Positions 55,482 through 64,000 of a stretch of DNA of 64,000 nucleotides are shown here, piece after piece. The notes below the pieces were generated by a model. That model was not told the DNA's origin. It did no database searches and saw only the letters and a program-made list of their open reading frames with translations. The number at the start of each line of letters is the position of its first letter. Position 1 is the stretch's first letter. Source of the DNA: Frankia sp. QA3 (lineage in GTDB: Bacteria > Actinomycetota > Actinomycetes > Frankiales > Frankiaceae); contig NZ_CM001489.1 in the NCBI RefSeq assembly GCF_000262465.1, positions 4,034,027-4,098,026 on the forward strand, given 5' to 3'. Made by a program: the position numbers and the translations under genes.

Positions 55482-56575
55482 CGACTGGGGGGCGTCGCCG
55501 ACGGCGCCGAGGTCGCCGGGGCGACCGGGGCGGCGGGCTGGGTGCCGGCGCTGGTGGCGCGCGCCATCCCGGCGACGGCGGGGATCACCGTCTCGCCGTA
55601 CGCCTCGAGGGTCGCGAGTTTGGCGTCATGCTGCAGGTAGACGGCGAACTGGTCGACGCCGAGCTCGGCGAGCCGCGTCAGCCGCTCGATGTGGGCCTCG
55701 GGCGGGCCGAGCAGGCAGAACCGGTCGACGATCTCGTCGGGGACGAACGTGGTGTGGGCGTTGCCGGCCCTGCCGTGCTCGTTGTAGTCGTAGCCCGTGC
55801 GCCCGGCGATGTAGCTGGTCAGCGCGGTCGGCACGGAGCCGTCCGCGCCGTAGCGGGCGACGAGGTCGGCGACGTGGTTGCCGACCATCCCGCCGAACCA
55901 TCGGCACTGGTCGCGCTGGTGGGCCAGCGACAGCGGGTCCGCGGCGCCGACGTAGGCGGGGGCGGCGACGCAGAACTTCACCGCCGCCGGGTCCCGGCCG
56001 GCCCGCTCGGCGGCGCGGCGCACCGCCCGGATGGTCCAGGCGGCGATGTCCGGGTCGGCGAGCTGGAGGATGAACCCGTCGCCGATCTCCCCGGTCAGCG
56101 CCAGCGCCTTCGGCCCGTAGGCGGCGATCCAGATGTCGAGCCGGCTCGCCGCGCCCCAGGGGAAGCGCACGGTGCTGCCGGCGACCTGCGCGCTGCGCCC
56201 GTTCGCGAGCTCGCGCACGACCCCGATGCACTCTCGCAGGGTGGCCAGGGACGTGGGTTTGCCGTTGAGGACCCGCACGGCCGAGTCGCCCCGGCCGATT
56301 CCGCAGATCGTCCGGTTGCCGAACATCTCGTTGAGGGTGGCGAACAGCGACGCCGTGACCGTCCAGTCGCGGGTCGCCGGGTTGGTCACCATCGGCCCGA
56401 CCAGCACCTTGCGGGTCGCGGCGAGGATCTGGCTGTAGATGACGAACGGCTCCTCCCACAGCAGGTGGGAGTCGAAGGTCCAGACATGGCTGAAGCCCAG
56501 GTTCTCCGCCTGCCGGGCGAGATCGACCACCCGGGAGGCGGGCGGGTTCGTCTGCAGCACCACTCCGACGTCCAC
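55478..56575 (-). CDS. LLM-class (luciferase-like) F420/flavin oxidoreductase
   Basis: A 365-residue TIM-barrel protein of the bacterial luciferase family. DVGVVLQTNPPASRVVDLAR and ENLGFSHVWTFDSH start the barrel; VTNPATRDWTVTASLFATLN, CGIGRGDSAVRVLNG and the GEIGDGFILQLADP cofactor-phosphate region follow, the pattern of F420-dependent LLM enzymes. The GTG at 56575 has GAGGTGA five bases before it and lies 4 bp past the preceding stop, so it is co-transcribed with pyrimidine degradation genes. I infer it may reduce uracil/thymine with F420H2; a RutA-like oxygenase or another side reaction is possible. A 35-residue Ala/Pro tail ends it. Confidence 0.87.
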   Translation of the reverse strand: MDVGVVLQTNPPASRVVDLARQAENLGFSHVWTFDSHLLWEEPFVIYSQILAATRKVLVGPMVTNPATRDWTVTASLFATLNEMFGNRTICGIGRGDSAVRVLNGKPTSLATLRECIGVVRELANGRSAQVAGSTVRFPWGAASRLDIWIAAYGPKALALTGEIGDGFILQLADPDIAAWTIRAVRRAAERAGRDPAAVKFCVAAPAYVGAADPLSLAHQRDQCRWFGGMVGNHVADLVARYGADGSVPTALTSYIAGRTGYDYNEHGRAGNAHTTFVPDEIVDRFCLLGPPEAHIERLTRLAELGVDQFAVYLQHDAKLATLEAYGETVIPAVAGMARATSAGTQPAAPVAPATSAPSATPPSR

Positions 56576-56579
56576 CGCG

Positions 56580-58070
<1,491 letters not shown>

Positions 58071-58091
58071 CGCCGCACCTCCTCTTCCGTG

Positions 58092-59558
58092 TCAACGCAG
58101 GTACTGGGACAGGCCGCGGCGCACGTAGCGGCCGTGACCGGCACGGCCCGTGAACTGCCCGCCGGAGACGACGACGGACCCGCGGGAGAGCACCGTGTCG
58201 ACCTTCCCGGCGATCTCGAAGCCCTCCCAGGCCGAGTGGTCGAGGTTCATGTGGTGGGTGGCGGCGCCGATCGTCGTCGTCGCGTTCGGGTCGTAGACGA
58301 CGATGTCCGCGTCCGAGCCGGGGGCGATGACGCCCTTGCGCGGGTAGAGACCGAACATCCGCGCCGGGGTGGTCGCGCAGGTCTCGACCCACCGCTGCAG
58401 CGAGATCTTCCCGGTGACGACGCCCTGGTAGATCAGGTCGAGGCGGTGCTCGACGGTCCCGATCCCGTTCGGGATCTTCGAGAAGTCGCCCCGGCCGAGC
58501 TCCTTCTGCTCGGCGAAGCAGAACGGGCAGTGGTCGGTGGAGACGACGGCGAGATCGTCGGTGCGCAGCCCTCGCCAGAGGTCGTCGGCGTGCGGGGCGG
58601 TGTTCGTGCGCAGCGGCGGGGAGGCGACGTACTTGGCGCCCTCGAAGCCGGGGGCGCCCAGGTGCTCCTCCAGGCTCAGGTACAGATACTGCGGGCAGGT
58701 CTCGGCGAACACGTTGCGCCCGGCGGCGCGGGCGGCGCTGACCACCCCGAGGGCCTCGGAGGCGGACAGGTGCACGAAGTACAGCGGCGGGTTGCCGGCG
58801 ACCTGGGCGAGCACGGACGCCCGGTGGGTGGCCTCGCCCTCCAGCGCCGGCGGCCTGGTCAGGCCGTGGTGGATCGGGTCGGTGTCGCCGCGGGCCAGCG
58901 CCTGGGCGACGAGGACGTCGATGGCCAGGCCGTTCTCCGCGTGCATCATGATCGTGGCGCCGGAGTCGGCGGCGCGCTGCATCGCCCGCAGGATCTGGCC
59001 GTCGTCGCTGTAGAACACGCCGGGGTAGGCCATGAACAGTTTGAAGCTGGTGACGCCCTCGTGGGCGACGAGGGAGTCCATCGCCTTGAGCGCGGCCTCG
59101 TCGACCCCACCCATGATCATGTGGAAGCCGTAGTCGATCGCGCACTGCCCCTCGGCCTTGGCGTGCCAGGCGGCCAGGCCCTCCTCGACGACCTCGCCGG
59201 TGCGCTGCACGGCGAAGTCGACGATCGTGGTCGTGCCGCCCCAGGCTGCGGCGGCCGAGCCGGTGGCGAAGGTGTCGCTGGCCGCGGTGCCACCGAAGGG
59301 CAGCTCCATGTGGGTGTGCACGTCGACCCCGCCCGGGATGAGGTACTTGCCGGTGGCGTCGATGACCCGGTCGGCGTCGACCGCCGGGCGGCCCGCGCCG
59401 CCCGTCACCGCCCCGCCGCCGGCCGCACCCCGGGCGGACGGGTCGAGCGCGGCCGGCGGGGCGAGCAGAGCGGCCACCGTCTCGCCGTCGACGAGCACGT
59501 CCGTCGGGGCCGCGCCGAGCGGTCCGACCAGCGTTCCACCCGTGATGAGCGTCCTCAT
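58092..59558 (-). CDS. hydA: Dihydropyrimidinase
   Basis: A 488-residue amidohydrolase that opens 5,6-dihydrouracil or dihydrothymine to the N-carbamoyl-beta-amino acid. GGVDVHTHMELPFGGT (HxH), GVTSFKLFMAYPG (carboxylated Lys), MMHAENG, FVHLSASEAL and VVSTDHCPF (catalytic Asp) are all in place, and NGIGTVEHRL is typical of the true dihydropyrimidinases. AGGAGG precedes the ATG. A Gly/Ala-rich insertion is present at about 35-60. Confidence 0.95.
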   Translation of the reverse strand: MRTLITGGTLVGPLGAAPTDVLVDGETVAALLAPPAALDPSARGAAGGGAVTGGAGRPAVDADRVIDATGKYLIPGGVDVHTHMELPFGGTAASDTFATGSAAAAWGGTTTIVDFAVQRTGEVVEEGLAAWHAKAEGQCAIDYGFHMIMGGVDEAALKAMDSLVAHEGVTSFKLFMAYPGVFYSDDGQILRAMQRAADSGATIMMHAENGLAIDVLVAQALARGDTDPIHHGLTRPPALEGEATHRASVLAQVAGNPPLYFVHLSASEALGVVSAARAAGRNVFAETCPQYLYLSLEEHLGAPGFEGAKYVASPPLRTNTAPHADDLWRGLRTDDLAVVSTDHCPFCFAEQKELGRGDFSKIPNGIGTVEHRLDLIYQGVVTGKISLQRWVETCATTPARMFGLYPRKGVIAPGSDADIVVYDPNATTTIGAATHHMNLDHSAWEGFEIAGKVDTVLSRGSVVVSGGQFTGRAGHGRYVRRGLSQYLR

Positions 59559-59587
59559 GGGTCAGCTCCTCCTTGCGGCGGGCGGGG

Positions 59588-60427
59588 TCAGGGGGCGGTG
59601 AGGTCGCCGTAGGCGTCCGGGCGGCGGTCCCGGTAGAAGGCCCAGCGGGTGCGCACCTCGGCCAGCAGGTCCAGGTCGAGGTCGCGGACCATCAGCTCGG
59701 GCTCGTGCGCGTCGCCGGTGCCGTCGACGAAGGTGCCCTCGGGGTCGACGAAGTAGGACGTGCCGTAGAAGTCGTCGTCGCCGAGATCCTCGATCCCGAC
59801 CCGGTTGATGGCGCCGATGAAGTACTCGTTGGCGACCGCCGCGGCCGGCTGCTCCAGTTTCCACAGATAGTTGGACAGGCCGCGGGACGTCGCCGACGGA
59901 TTAAAGACGATCTCGGCGCCGTTCAGGCCGAGCGCCCGCCAGCCCTCGGGGAAATGCCGGTCGTAGCAGATGTAGACGCCGACCCGCCCGATCGCGGTGT
60001 CGAAGACCGGGAATCCCAGGTTTCCGGGCCGGAAGTAGAACTTCTCCCAGAACCCGGTTACGTGCGGGAGGTGGGTCTTGCGGTACTTGCCGAGAAAGCT
60101 GCCGTCGGCGTCGAGGACGGCCGCGGTGTTGTACAGCACGCCGGGCTGCTCCTGCTCGTACATCGGCAGCACCATGACCAGGCCGAGCTCGGCGGCCAAT
60201 GCCTGGAAACGCTCGGTCGTCGGCCCGGGGATCGACTCGGCGTAGGCGTAGTAGGCGGGGTCCTGCACCTGGCAGAAGTACGGGCCGTAGAAGAGCTCCT
60301 GGAAACAGATCACCTTCGCCCCGTCGGCGGCGGCGGATCGGGCGTACCCCTCGTGCGCCTTGATCATCGTTTCCTTGTCGCCGGTCCAGCAGGCCTGGAC
60401 GAGAGCGGCTCGAATCACCCTGGACAT
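59588..60427 (-). CDS. Beta-ureidopropionase (nitrilase superfamily)
   Basis: A 279-residue carbon-nitrogen hydrolase. The catalytic triad is visible: Glu in CFQELFYGPYF, Lys in GKYRKTHLPHV and Cys in VGVYICYDRHFPEGWRAL. GPYFCQ and the FNPSATSRGLSNYLW region are as in N-carbamoyl-beta-alanine amidohydrolases, giving beta-alanine (or 3-aminoisobutyrate), CO2 and ammonia. It is the first gene of the operon; next is dihydropyrimidinase. Other N-carbamoyl substrates are possible, but the neighbours favour this assignment. Confidence 0.92.
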   Translation of the reverse strand: MSRVIRAALVQACWTGDKETMIKAHEGYARSAAADGAKVICFQELFYGPYFCQVQDPAYYAYAESIPGPTTERFQALAAELGLVMVLPMYEQEQPGVLYNTAAVLDADGSFLGKYRKTHLPHVTGFWEKFYFRPGNLGFPVFDTAIGRVGVYICYDRHFPEGWRALGLNGAEIVFNPSATSRGLSNYLWKLEQPAAAVANEYFIGAINRVGIEDLGDDDFYGTSYFVDPEGTFVDGTGDAHEPELMVRDLDLDLLAEVRTRWAFYRDRRPDAYGDLTAP

Positions 60428-60685
60428 GCCTGCACCACCCCTGTCTCCTGACCACCTGGCCCGCCACGCGTTCACTGACGATCTGTCGTGGAAATCTGCT
60501 GTGCCAGATTTGCCGGGGGCCGCTTCCGCGCACCGTCGCGGGTCGGTCCGGCGTTGTTCGCCGTACCCCATCGCCGGTCCGCGCACGCCGGAGGATCAGT
60601 TTTGCGTGACCGCGGACTACTGCCACGCTTCAACCCGAACAATCGTCCTGTTGTTACCATTTTTTGCAGGCGGGGGACGAACGCC

Positions 60686-61640
60686 ATACTCGAACTGATC
60701 GCCGCCGCGGTGGACGACCGCTGCGCGCAGGGCATCGCCGGGGCGGTGAGCCGGCTGGTCTCCGCCGGCAGTCCGCCCGGGGGGCCCGGCTGCCCACCGT
60801 GCGGGAGCTGGCCGCGATCCTCGGGACGAGCCCGACCACGGTGAGCCAGGCCTGGCGCACCCTGGCACGCGCGGGGGTCATCGTGCCGCGCGGGCGGGCC
60901 GGGACCTTCGTGCTGGAGAGCGCCGCGCCCACCGTCGGCGGGGCGCGGCGCTACCGGCGGGGCACCCGCAGTCCCGGACGGATCGGGCGGGACTACTCCA
61001 CCGGCACGCCCGACCCGGCGCTGCTGCCCGACCTCGCCCGGATCGCTCGCGGCAACCTGACCACCAGCTATCTCGACGACCCTGTGCTGCTCGGCCTGGA
61101 GAAGGCGCTACGGGCCCGCTGGCCGTTCTCCCCCGAGGCGATCACGGTGGTCGACGGGGCCATGGATGCCCTCGACCGGGTCGCCGGCTCGCCGGTCGGC
61201 TACGGCAGCCGGGTGCTGGTGGAGAATCCCTGCTTCCCGCCGCTGCTCGACCTGCTGGAACTGGTCGGCGCGGAGGTCGTCGCGCTGGCCTCGGACGCCG
61301 ACGGGGTGCGCCCCGACGCGCTGCGCGAGGCGCTGGCCACCCGCCCGGTCGCGCTGTACCTGCAGCCGCGGGCGCAGAACCCGACCGAGGTGAGCATGAC
61401 CGAGCGCCGCGCCCGCGAACTCGCCGAGCTGCTCGCCGGCACCGGAGTGACCGTGATCGAGGACGACCACGCCGGCGACGTGACCCTCGCGGCGCCGGTG
61501 AGCCTCGGCCGCCACCTGCCGGCGTCCTGCGTGCACATCCGCAGCTTCTCCAAGAGCCACGGCCCGCGGACCTGCGCCGGCCGCCGTCGGCGGGGCCGCC
61601 TCGGCGCGACGCCCTGCGCGGATCTACTCCACGCCGCCGC
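60686..61640 (+). pseudogene. MocR-type regulator, frameshifted and truncated
   Basis: The first frame gives ILELIAAAVDDRCAQGIAGA and VSRLVSAGSPPG, the start of a GntR winged helix. A shift at the run of six G near 60778 moves the reading to a second frame, ARLPTVRELAAILGTSPTTV, then a MocR aminotransferase-like domain (ITVVDGAMDALDRVA, QPRAQNPTEVSMTERRAREL) to the PLP-Lys region SFSKSHGP. After that a further shift is needed (an AAVGG match appears in another frame), and the gene ends against the aquaporin 3' end, missing about 120 residues. No normal start codon is seen. It is next to and divergent from the pyrimidine operon, where MocR proteins often regulate. Confidence 0.8.
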
Positions 61641-62400
61641 GGATGAGCCGGGCGGTCTCCCGGGCGATCCGGCTCAGCGACTCCTGTGGCAGCTCGGCTT
61701 CGGCGGTGGAGGCGCCGACCCGCGGTCCCGGGCGCAGGCCGAGGTAGACGGCCGCGGCGAGGGCGGCACCGATCGCCGGCGCCAGGATGAACAGCCAGAG
61801 CTGTCCGAGCGCCCAGCCCCCGACGAAGACGGCCGGGCCCAGCGAGCGGGCCGGGTTCACCGAGGTGCCGTCCAGCGGCATGCTGATCAGGTTGCACAGG
61901 ACGAGGACCAGCCCGATCGCGAGACCCGCAAAGCCGAACGGCGCCCTGACGTCGGTGGCGCCGAGCACCGTGAACACCAGCAGCGCGGTGAGCAGGATCT
62001 CGACGAGGAAGACGCCGCCGAGGCCGTAGCCGCCCGGCGAGTGCACGCCGTAGCCGTTGGCGCCGAGCCCCTGTAGGCCGGGCGAGTACCCGAACGGCCC
62101 CGCGTCGGCGAGCAGCCAGACCGTGCCTGCGGCGACGATCGCGCCCACGCACTGCGCCGCGGCGTAGCCGAGCGCGTGCCTCGGCTCGATCTTCCGGCAC
62201 AGCAGCAGCCCGAGGGTCACGGCCGGATTCACGTGGCAGCCGGAGACCGGCCCGATCACGTACACCAGCACGAGCAGCGACAGCCCGAACGCCAGCGCGA
62301 CCCCGAGCATGCCCACGGAGTCGCCCGCCAGCACGGCCGTCCCCACCCCGCCGAGGACCAGCACGAACGTTCCGAGACCTTCGACCAGGTACCTGCGCAC
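61624..62400 (-). CDS. Aquaporin (MIP family)
   Basis: A 258-residue channel with six membrane spans and both NPA boxes: HVNPAVTLG and TSVNPARSLGPAVF. The residues near the second box and the short loops resemble AqpZ-type water channels, though glycerol or other small neutral solutes such as urea cannot be excluded. The GTG start at 62400 follows GGAGGGGG. Its 3' end meets the truncated MocR gene. It may be relevant to urea or water movement but this is inference. Confidence 0.93.
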   Translation of the reverse strand: MRRYLVEGLGTFVLVLGGVGTAVLAGDSVGMLGVALAFGLSLLVLVYVIGPVSGCHVNPAVTLGLLLCRKIEPRHALGYAAAQCVGAIVAAGTVWLLADAGPFGYSPGLQGLGANGYGVHSPGGYGLGGVFLVEILLTALLVFTVLGATDVRAPFGFAGLAIGLVLVLCNLISMPLDGTSVNPARSLGPAVFVGGWALGQLWLFILAPAIGAALAAAVYLGLRPGPRVGASTAEAELPQESLSRIARETARLIRGGVE

Positions 62401-62560
62401 GCGGCACCCCCTCCGCAGCCGGTGAACACATCCATCTAGTTACCCCATGCACACGAATGGTTTCACAGGGTCCCCAACCCCGCCAGATGATCATGTGCCA
62501 GCCATCGGTGGACGGGCCGGATGTGCCGCGACGGGCCCGACGCGCGCCCATACTCGCGCC

Positions 62561-63322
62561 ATGGCCACGGCACCGGCTGCGCCCGGCGACGACAGCGGCA
62601 GGGACGACGGCGACGACAACGGCGGCGACGGCGACGGCGACGGCGGCGGCGGCGTCGGCGTCGGCGTCGGCGTCGGGCTCGAACCGGGCGCGGCGCTCGC
62701 CGGGGAGGCGGCGCGCTACGCGCGGCTCGGCTGGATGCGGGCGACCTCCGGCAACCTCTCGGTGGTCGTCGGGACGGATCCCGTGCGGATCCTCGTCACC
62801 GCGAGCGGCCTGGACAAGGGCACCCTCACCGCGGCCGACGTCGTCGAGCTGGACGGCGCCGGGGCGCCGACGGGGCGGGTGCCGACGCGGCGGCCGTCGG
62901 CGGAGGCCGTCCTGCATGCCCGGCTGATCGGGCTGACCGGGGCCGGGGCGGTCGTCCACCTGCACACGGTCGCCTCGGTGCTGGCCGCCGACCGGTTTCC
63001 GGCCGGGTTGACCCTGCGCGACCACGAGATGCTCAAGGCGCTGGGTCGCGCAGCCGACGGGGATCCGGTCCGGCTGCCGGTCGTCGCGAACAGTCAGGAC
63101 ATGGCCGTGCTCGCCGGGCGGGTGAGCGCGGCGTGGGAACCGGCGACGCCCGCGGTCCTCGTCGCCCGGCACGGGATGTACGTCTGGGGCGCCGACCTGC
63201 TCGCCGCCCGGCACCGGGCCGAGGCCGTGGAGTGGCTGTGCGAGTGGGCCGTGCGCACCGCCGGGCAGGCGGTCAGTCGACGGCGGGGATCGACCCGCCG
63301 GGCCTGGCGCCGTCCTCGGTGA
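62561..63322 (+). CDS. mtnB: Methylthioribulose-1-phosphate dehydratase
   Basis: A 253-residue class II aldolase/adducin-fold enzyme: GEAARYARLGWMRATSGNLS, ILVTASGLDKGTL, VVHLHTVASVLAA (Zn ligands) and LVARHGMYVWGADL. MtnB dehydrates 5-methylthioribulose-1-phosphate in methionine salvage. ATG at 62561 is the first sensible start. Residues 8-36 are an Asp/Gly then Gly/Val low-complexity leader made of GGCGAC and GGCGTC hexamers. Its 3' end overlaps the convergent mtnA gene by 50 bp, so the last 16 or so residues (Arg-rich) may be dispensable. Confidence 0.9.
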   Translation: MATAPAAPGDDSGRDDGDDNGGDGDGDGGGGVGVGVGVGLEPGAALAGEAARYARLGWMRATSGNLSVVVGTDPVRILVTASGLDKGTLTAADVVELDGAGAPTGRVPTRRPSAEAVLHARLIGLTGAGAVVHLHTVASVLAADRFPAGLTLRDHEMLKALGRAADGDPVRLPVVANSQDMAVLAGRVSAAWEPATPAVLVARHGMYVWGADLLAARHRAEAVEWLCEWAVRTAGQAVSRRRGSTRRAWRRPR

Positions 63323-64000
63323 CGAGGAGGCTGACCAGGTGGGCGGGGGTGACGTCGAACGCGGGATTGAAGCCGCGGACGCCCGGCGGGGCGGTCGCCC
63401 GGCCGGCCAGCGCGAGCACCTCCGCGCCGTCGCGCTCCTCGATCGGGATGTCCGCCCCCGACGGGGTGCCCGGGTCGATCGTCGAGCGCGATGCGGCGAC
63501 GACGAACGGGATGTCCGCGTAGGCGCAGGCCAGCGCGATCCCGACCGTGCCGACCTTGTTCGCGACGTCGCCGTTGGCGGCGATCCGGTCGGCGCCGACC
63601 AGCGCGACGTCGACGAGACCGCGCAGGATCGCCCCCGCGGCGGCGCCGTCGGCCTGGATCCGGCAGTCGATGCCGGCCCGGGCGAGCTCCCAGGCGGTCA
63701 GCCGGCTGCCCTGCAGCAGCGGCCGCGTCTCGTCGACGTGGACGACCTCGACCGCGCCGCGGGCGTGCAGCTCGCGGATGATGCCGAGCGCGGTCCCCCA
63801 GCCGGCCGTGGCGAGCGAGCCGGTGTTGCAGTGCGTCAACACCCGCAGGGGGCGCCGGGTGGTCCGGGCGAGCACGCCGTCGGCACCGTGCCGGCCGATC
63901 GCACGATTGGCGGCCTCGTCCTCGGCGGCCAGCCGCTCGGCCACCGCCAGCACGGCCGGCAGGCCGTCGTGGATCCGCCGGACGGCCGCGTCGACGCCGG
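63273..64000 (-). CDS. mtnA: Methylthioribose-1-phosphate isomerase (5' end outside window)
   Basis: The C-terminal 242 residues of MtnA; the gene continues beyond the right edge. LTHCNTGSLATAGWGTALGI, VHVDETRPLLQGSRLTAWEL and VGADRIAANGDVANKVGT are family signatures, the last with the catalytic Asp; TRPLLQG is diagnostic of the sugar isomerase branch rather than eIF2B. It interconverts methylthioribose-1-phosphate and methylthioribulose-1-phosphate, the step before MtnB. The two genes are convergent and overlapping rather than in the usual operon. Confidence 0.94.
   Translation of the reverse strand, partial: GVDAAVRRIHDGLPAVLAVAERLAAEDEAANRAIGRHGADGVLARTTRRPLRVLTHCNTGSLATAGWGTALGIIRELHARGAVEVVHVDETRPLLQGSRLTAWELARAGIDCRIQADGAAAGAILRGLVDVALVGADRIAANGDVANKVGTVGIALACAYADIPFVVAASRSTIDPGTPSGADIPIEERDGAEVLALAGRATAPPGVRGFNPAFDVTPAHLVSLLVTEDGARPGGSIPAVD

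Overview
The window is very GC-rich, with closely packed genes, many GTG starts and many four-base ATGA/GTGA stop-start overlaps. With a complete squalene/hopanoid gene set, a uricolytic gene set, urease and an F420-type luciferase-like protein, this points to a filamentous actinobacterium. Frankia is my best guess; I ran no searches, so this is an inference. Most of the region serves scavenging of nitrogen and carbon from nucleobases, with a hopanoid island in the middle.

Layout. 1-9.8 kb: a degenerate bacterioferritin, a LysR regulator divergent from an unusual trio (amidohydrolase, 7Fe ferredoxin, di-iron ferritin-like protein), a glyoxalase/TetR divergent pair, a HpcH/HpaI-like aldolase, and a PiT phosphate transporter with a small membrane protein. 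9.9-22.8 kb: purine breakdown. Three xanthine dehydrogenase subunits, allantoinase, an allantoicase-OHCU decarboxylase fusion and hydroxyisourate hydrolase run on the minus strand, flanked by a Rieske oxygenase, an ATPase-like regulator and an adenine deaminase homologue that has lost its metal motif. No urate oxidase is visible. 23.0-26.8 kb: a four-gene ABC importer with an NMT1/THI5-like binding protein. 27.1-34.0 kb: ureABC, then ureF and ureD, separated by a phytanoyl-CoA dioxygenase-like gene, a small acidic lipoprotein and an FMN reductase relic; ureG is not present.

34.0-47.8 kb: hopanoid biosynthesis: HpnB-like glycosyltransferase, HpnH, an HpnG-IspH fusion, squalene-hopene cyclase, a polyprenyl synthase, and hpnE, hpnD, hpnC, with a TetR regulator and a thioesterase among them. 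48.2-53.6 kb: an SDR and a TetR/MMPL divergent pair. 53.7-60.4 kb: a reductive pyrimidine (beta-alanine) pathway: aminotransferase, LLM-class flavin/F420 oxidoreductase, malonate-semialdehyde-type dehydrogenase, dihydropyrimidinase and beta-ureidopropionase. No classical dihydropyrimidine dehydrogenase is present, so the LLM protein is a candidate for the ring-reducing step. 60.7-64.0 kb: a broken MocR regulator, an aquaporin, and convergent mtnB and mtnA of methionine salvage.

How the parts fit: xanthine to allantoin to ureidoglycolate plus urea (purine genes), urea to ammonia (urease), and uracil/thymine to beta-amino acids, ammonia and acyl-CoA (pyrimidine genes) form one nucleobase-nitrogen salvage region. 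Short tandem repeats of 10-21 bp recur at gene ends and in linkers across the window.
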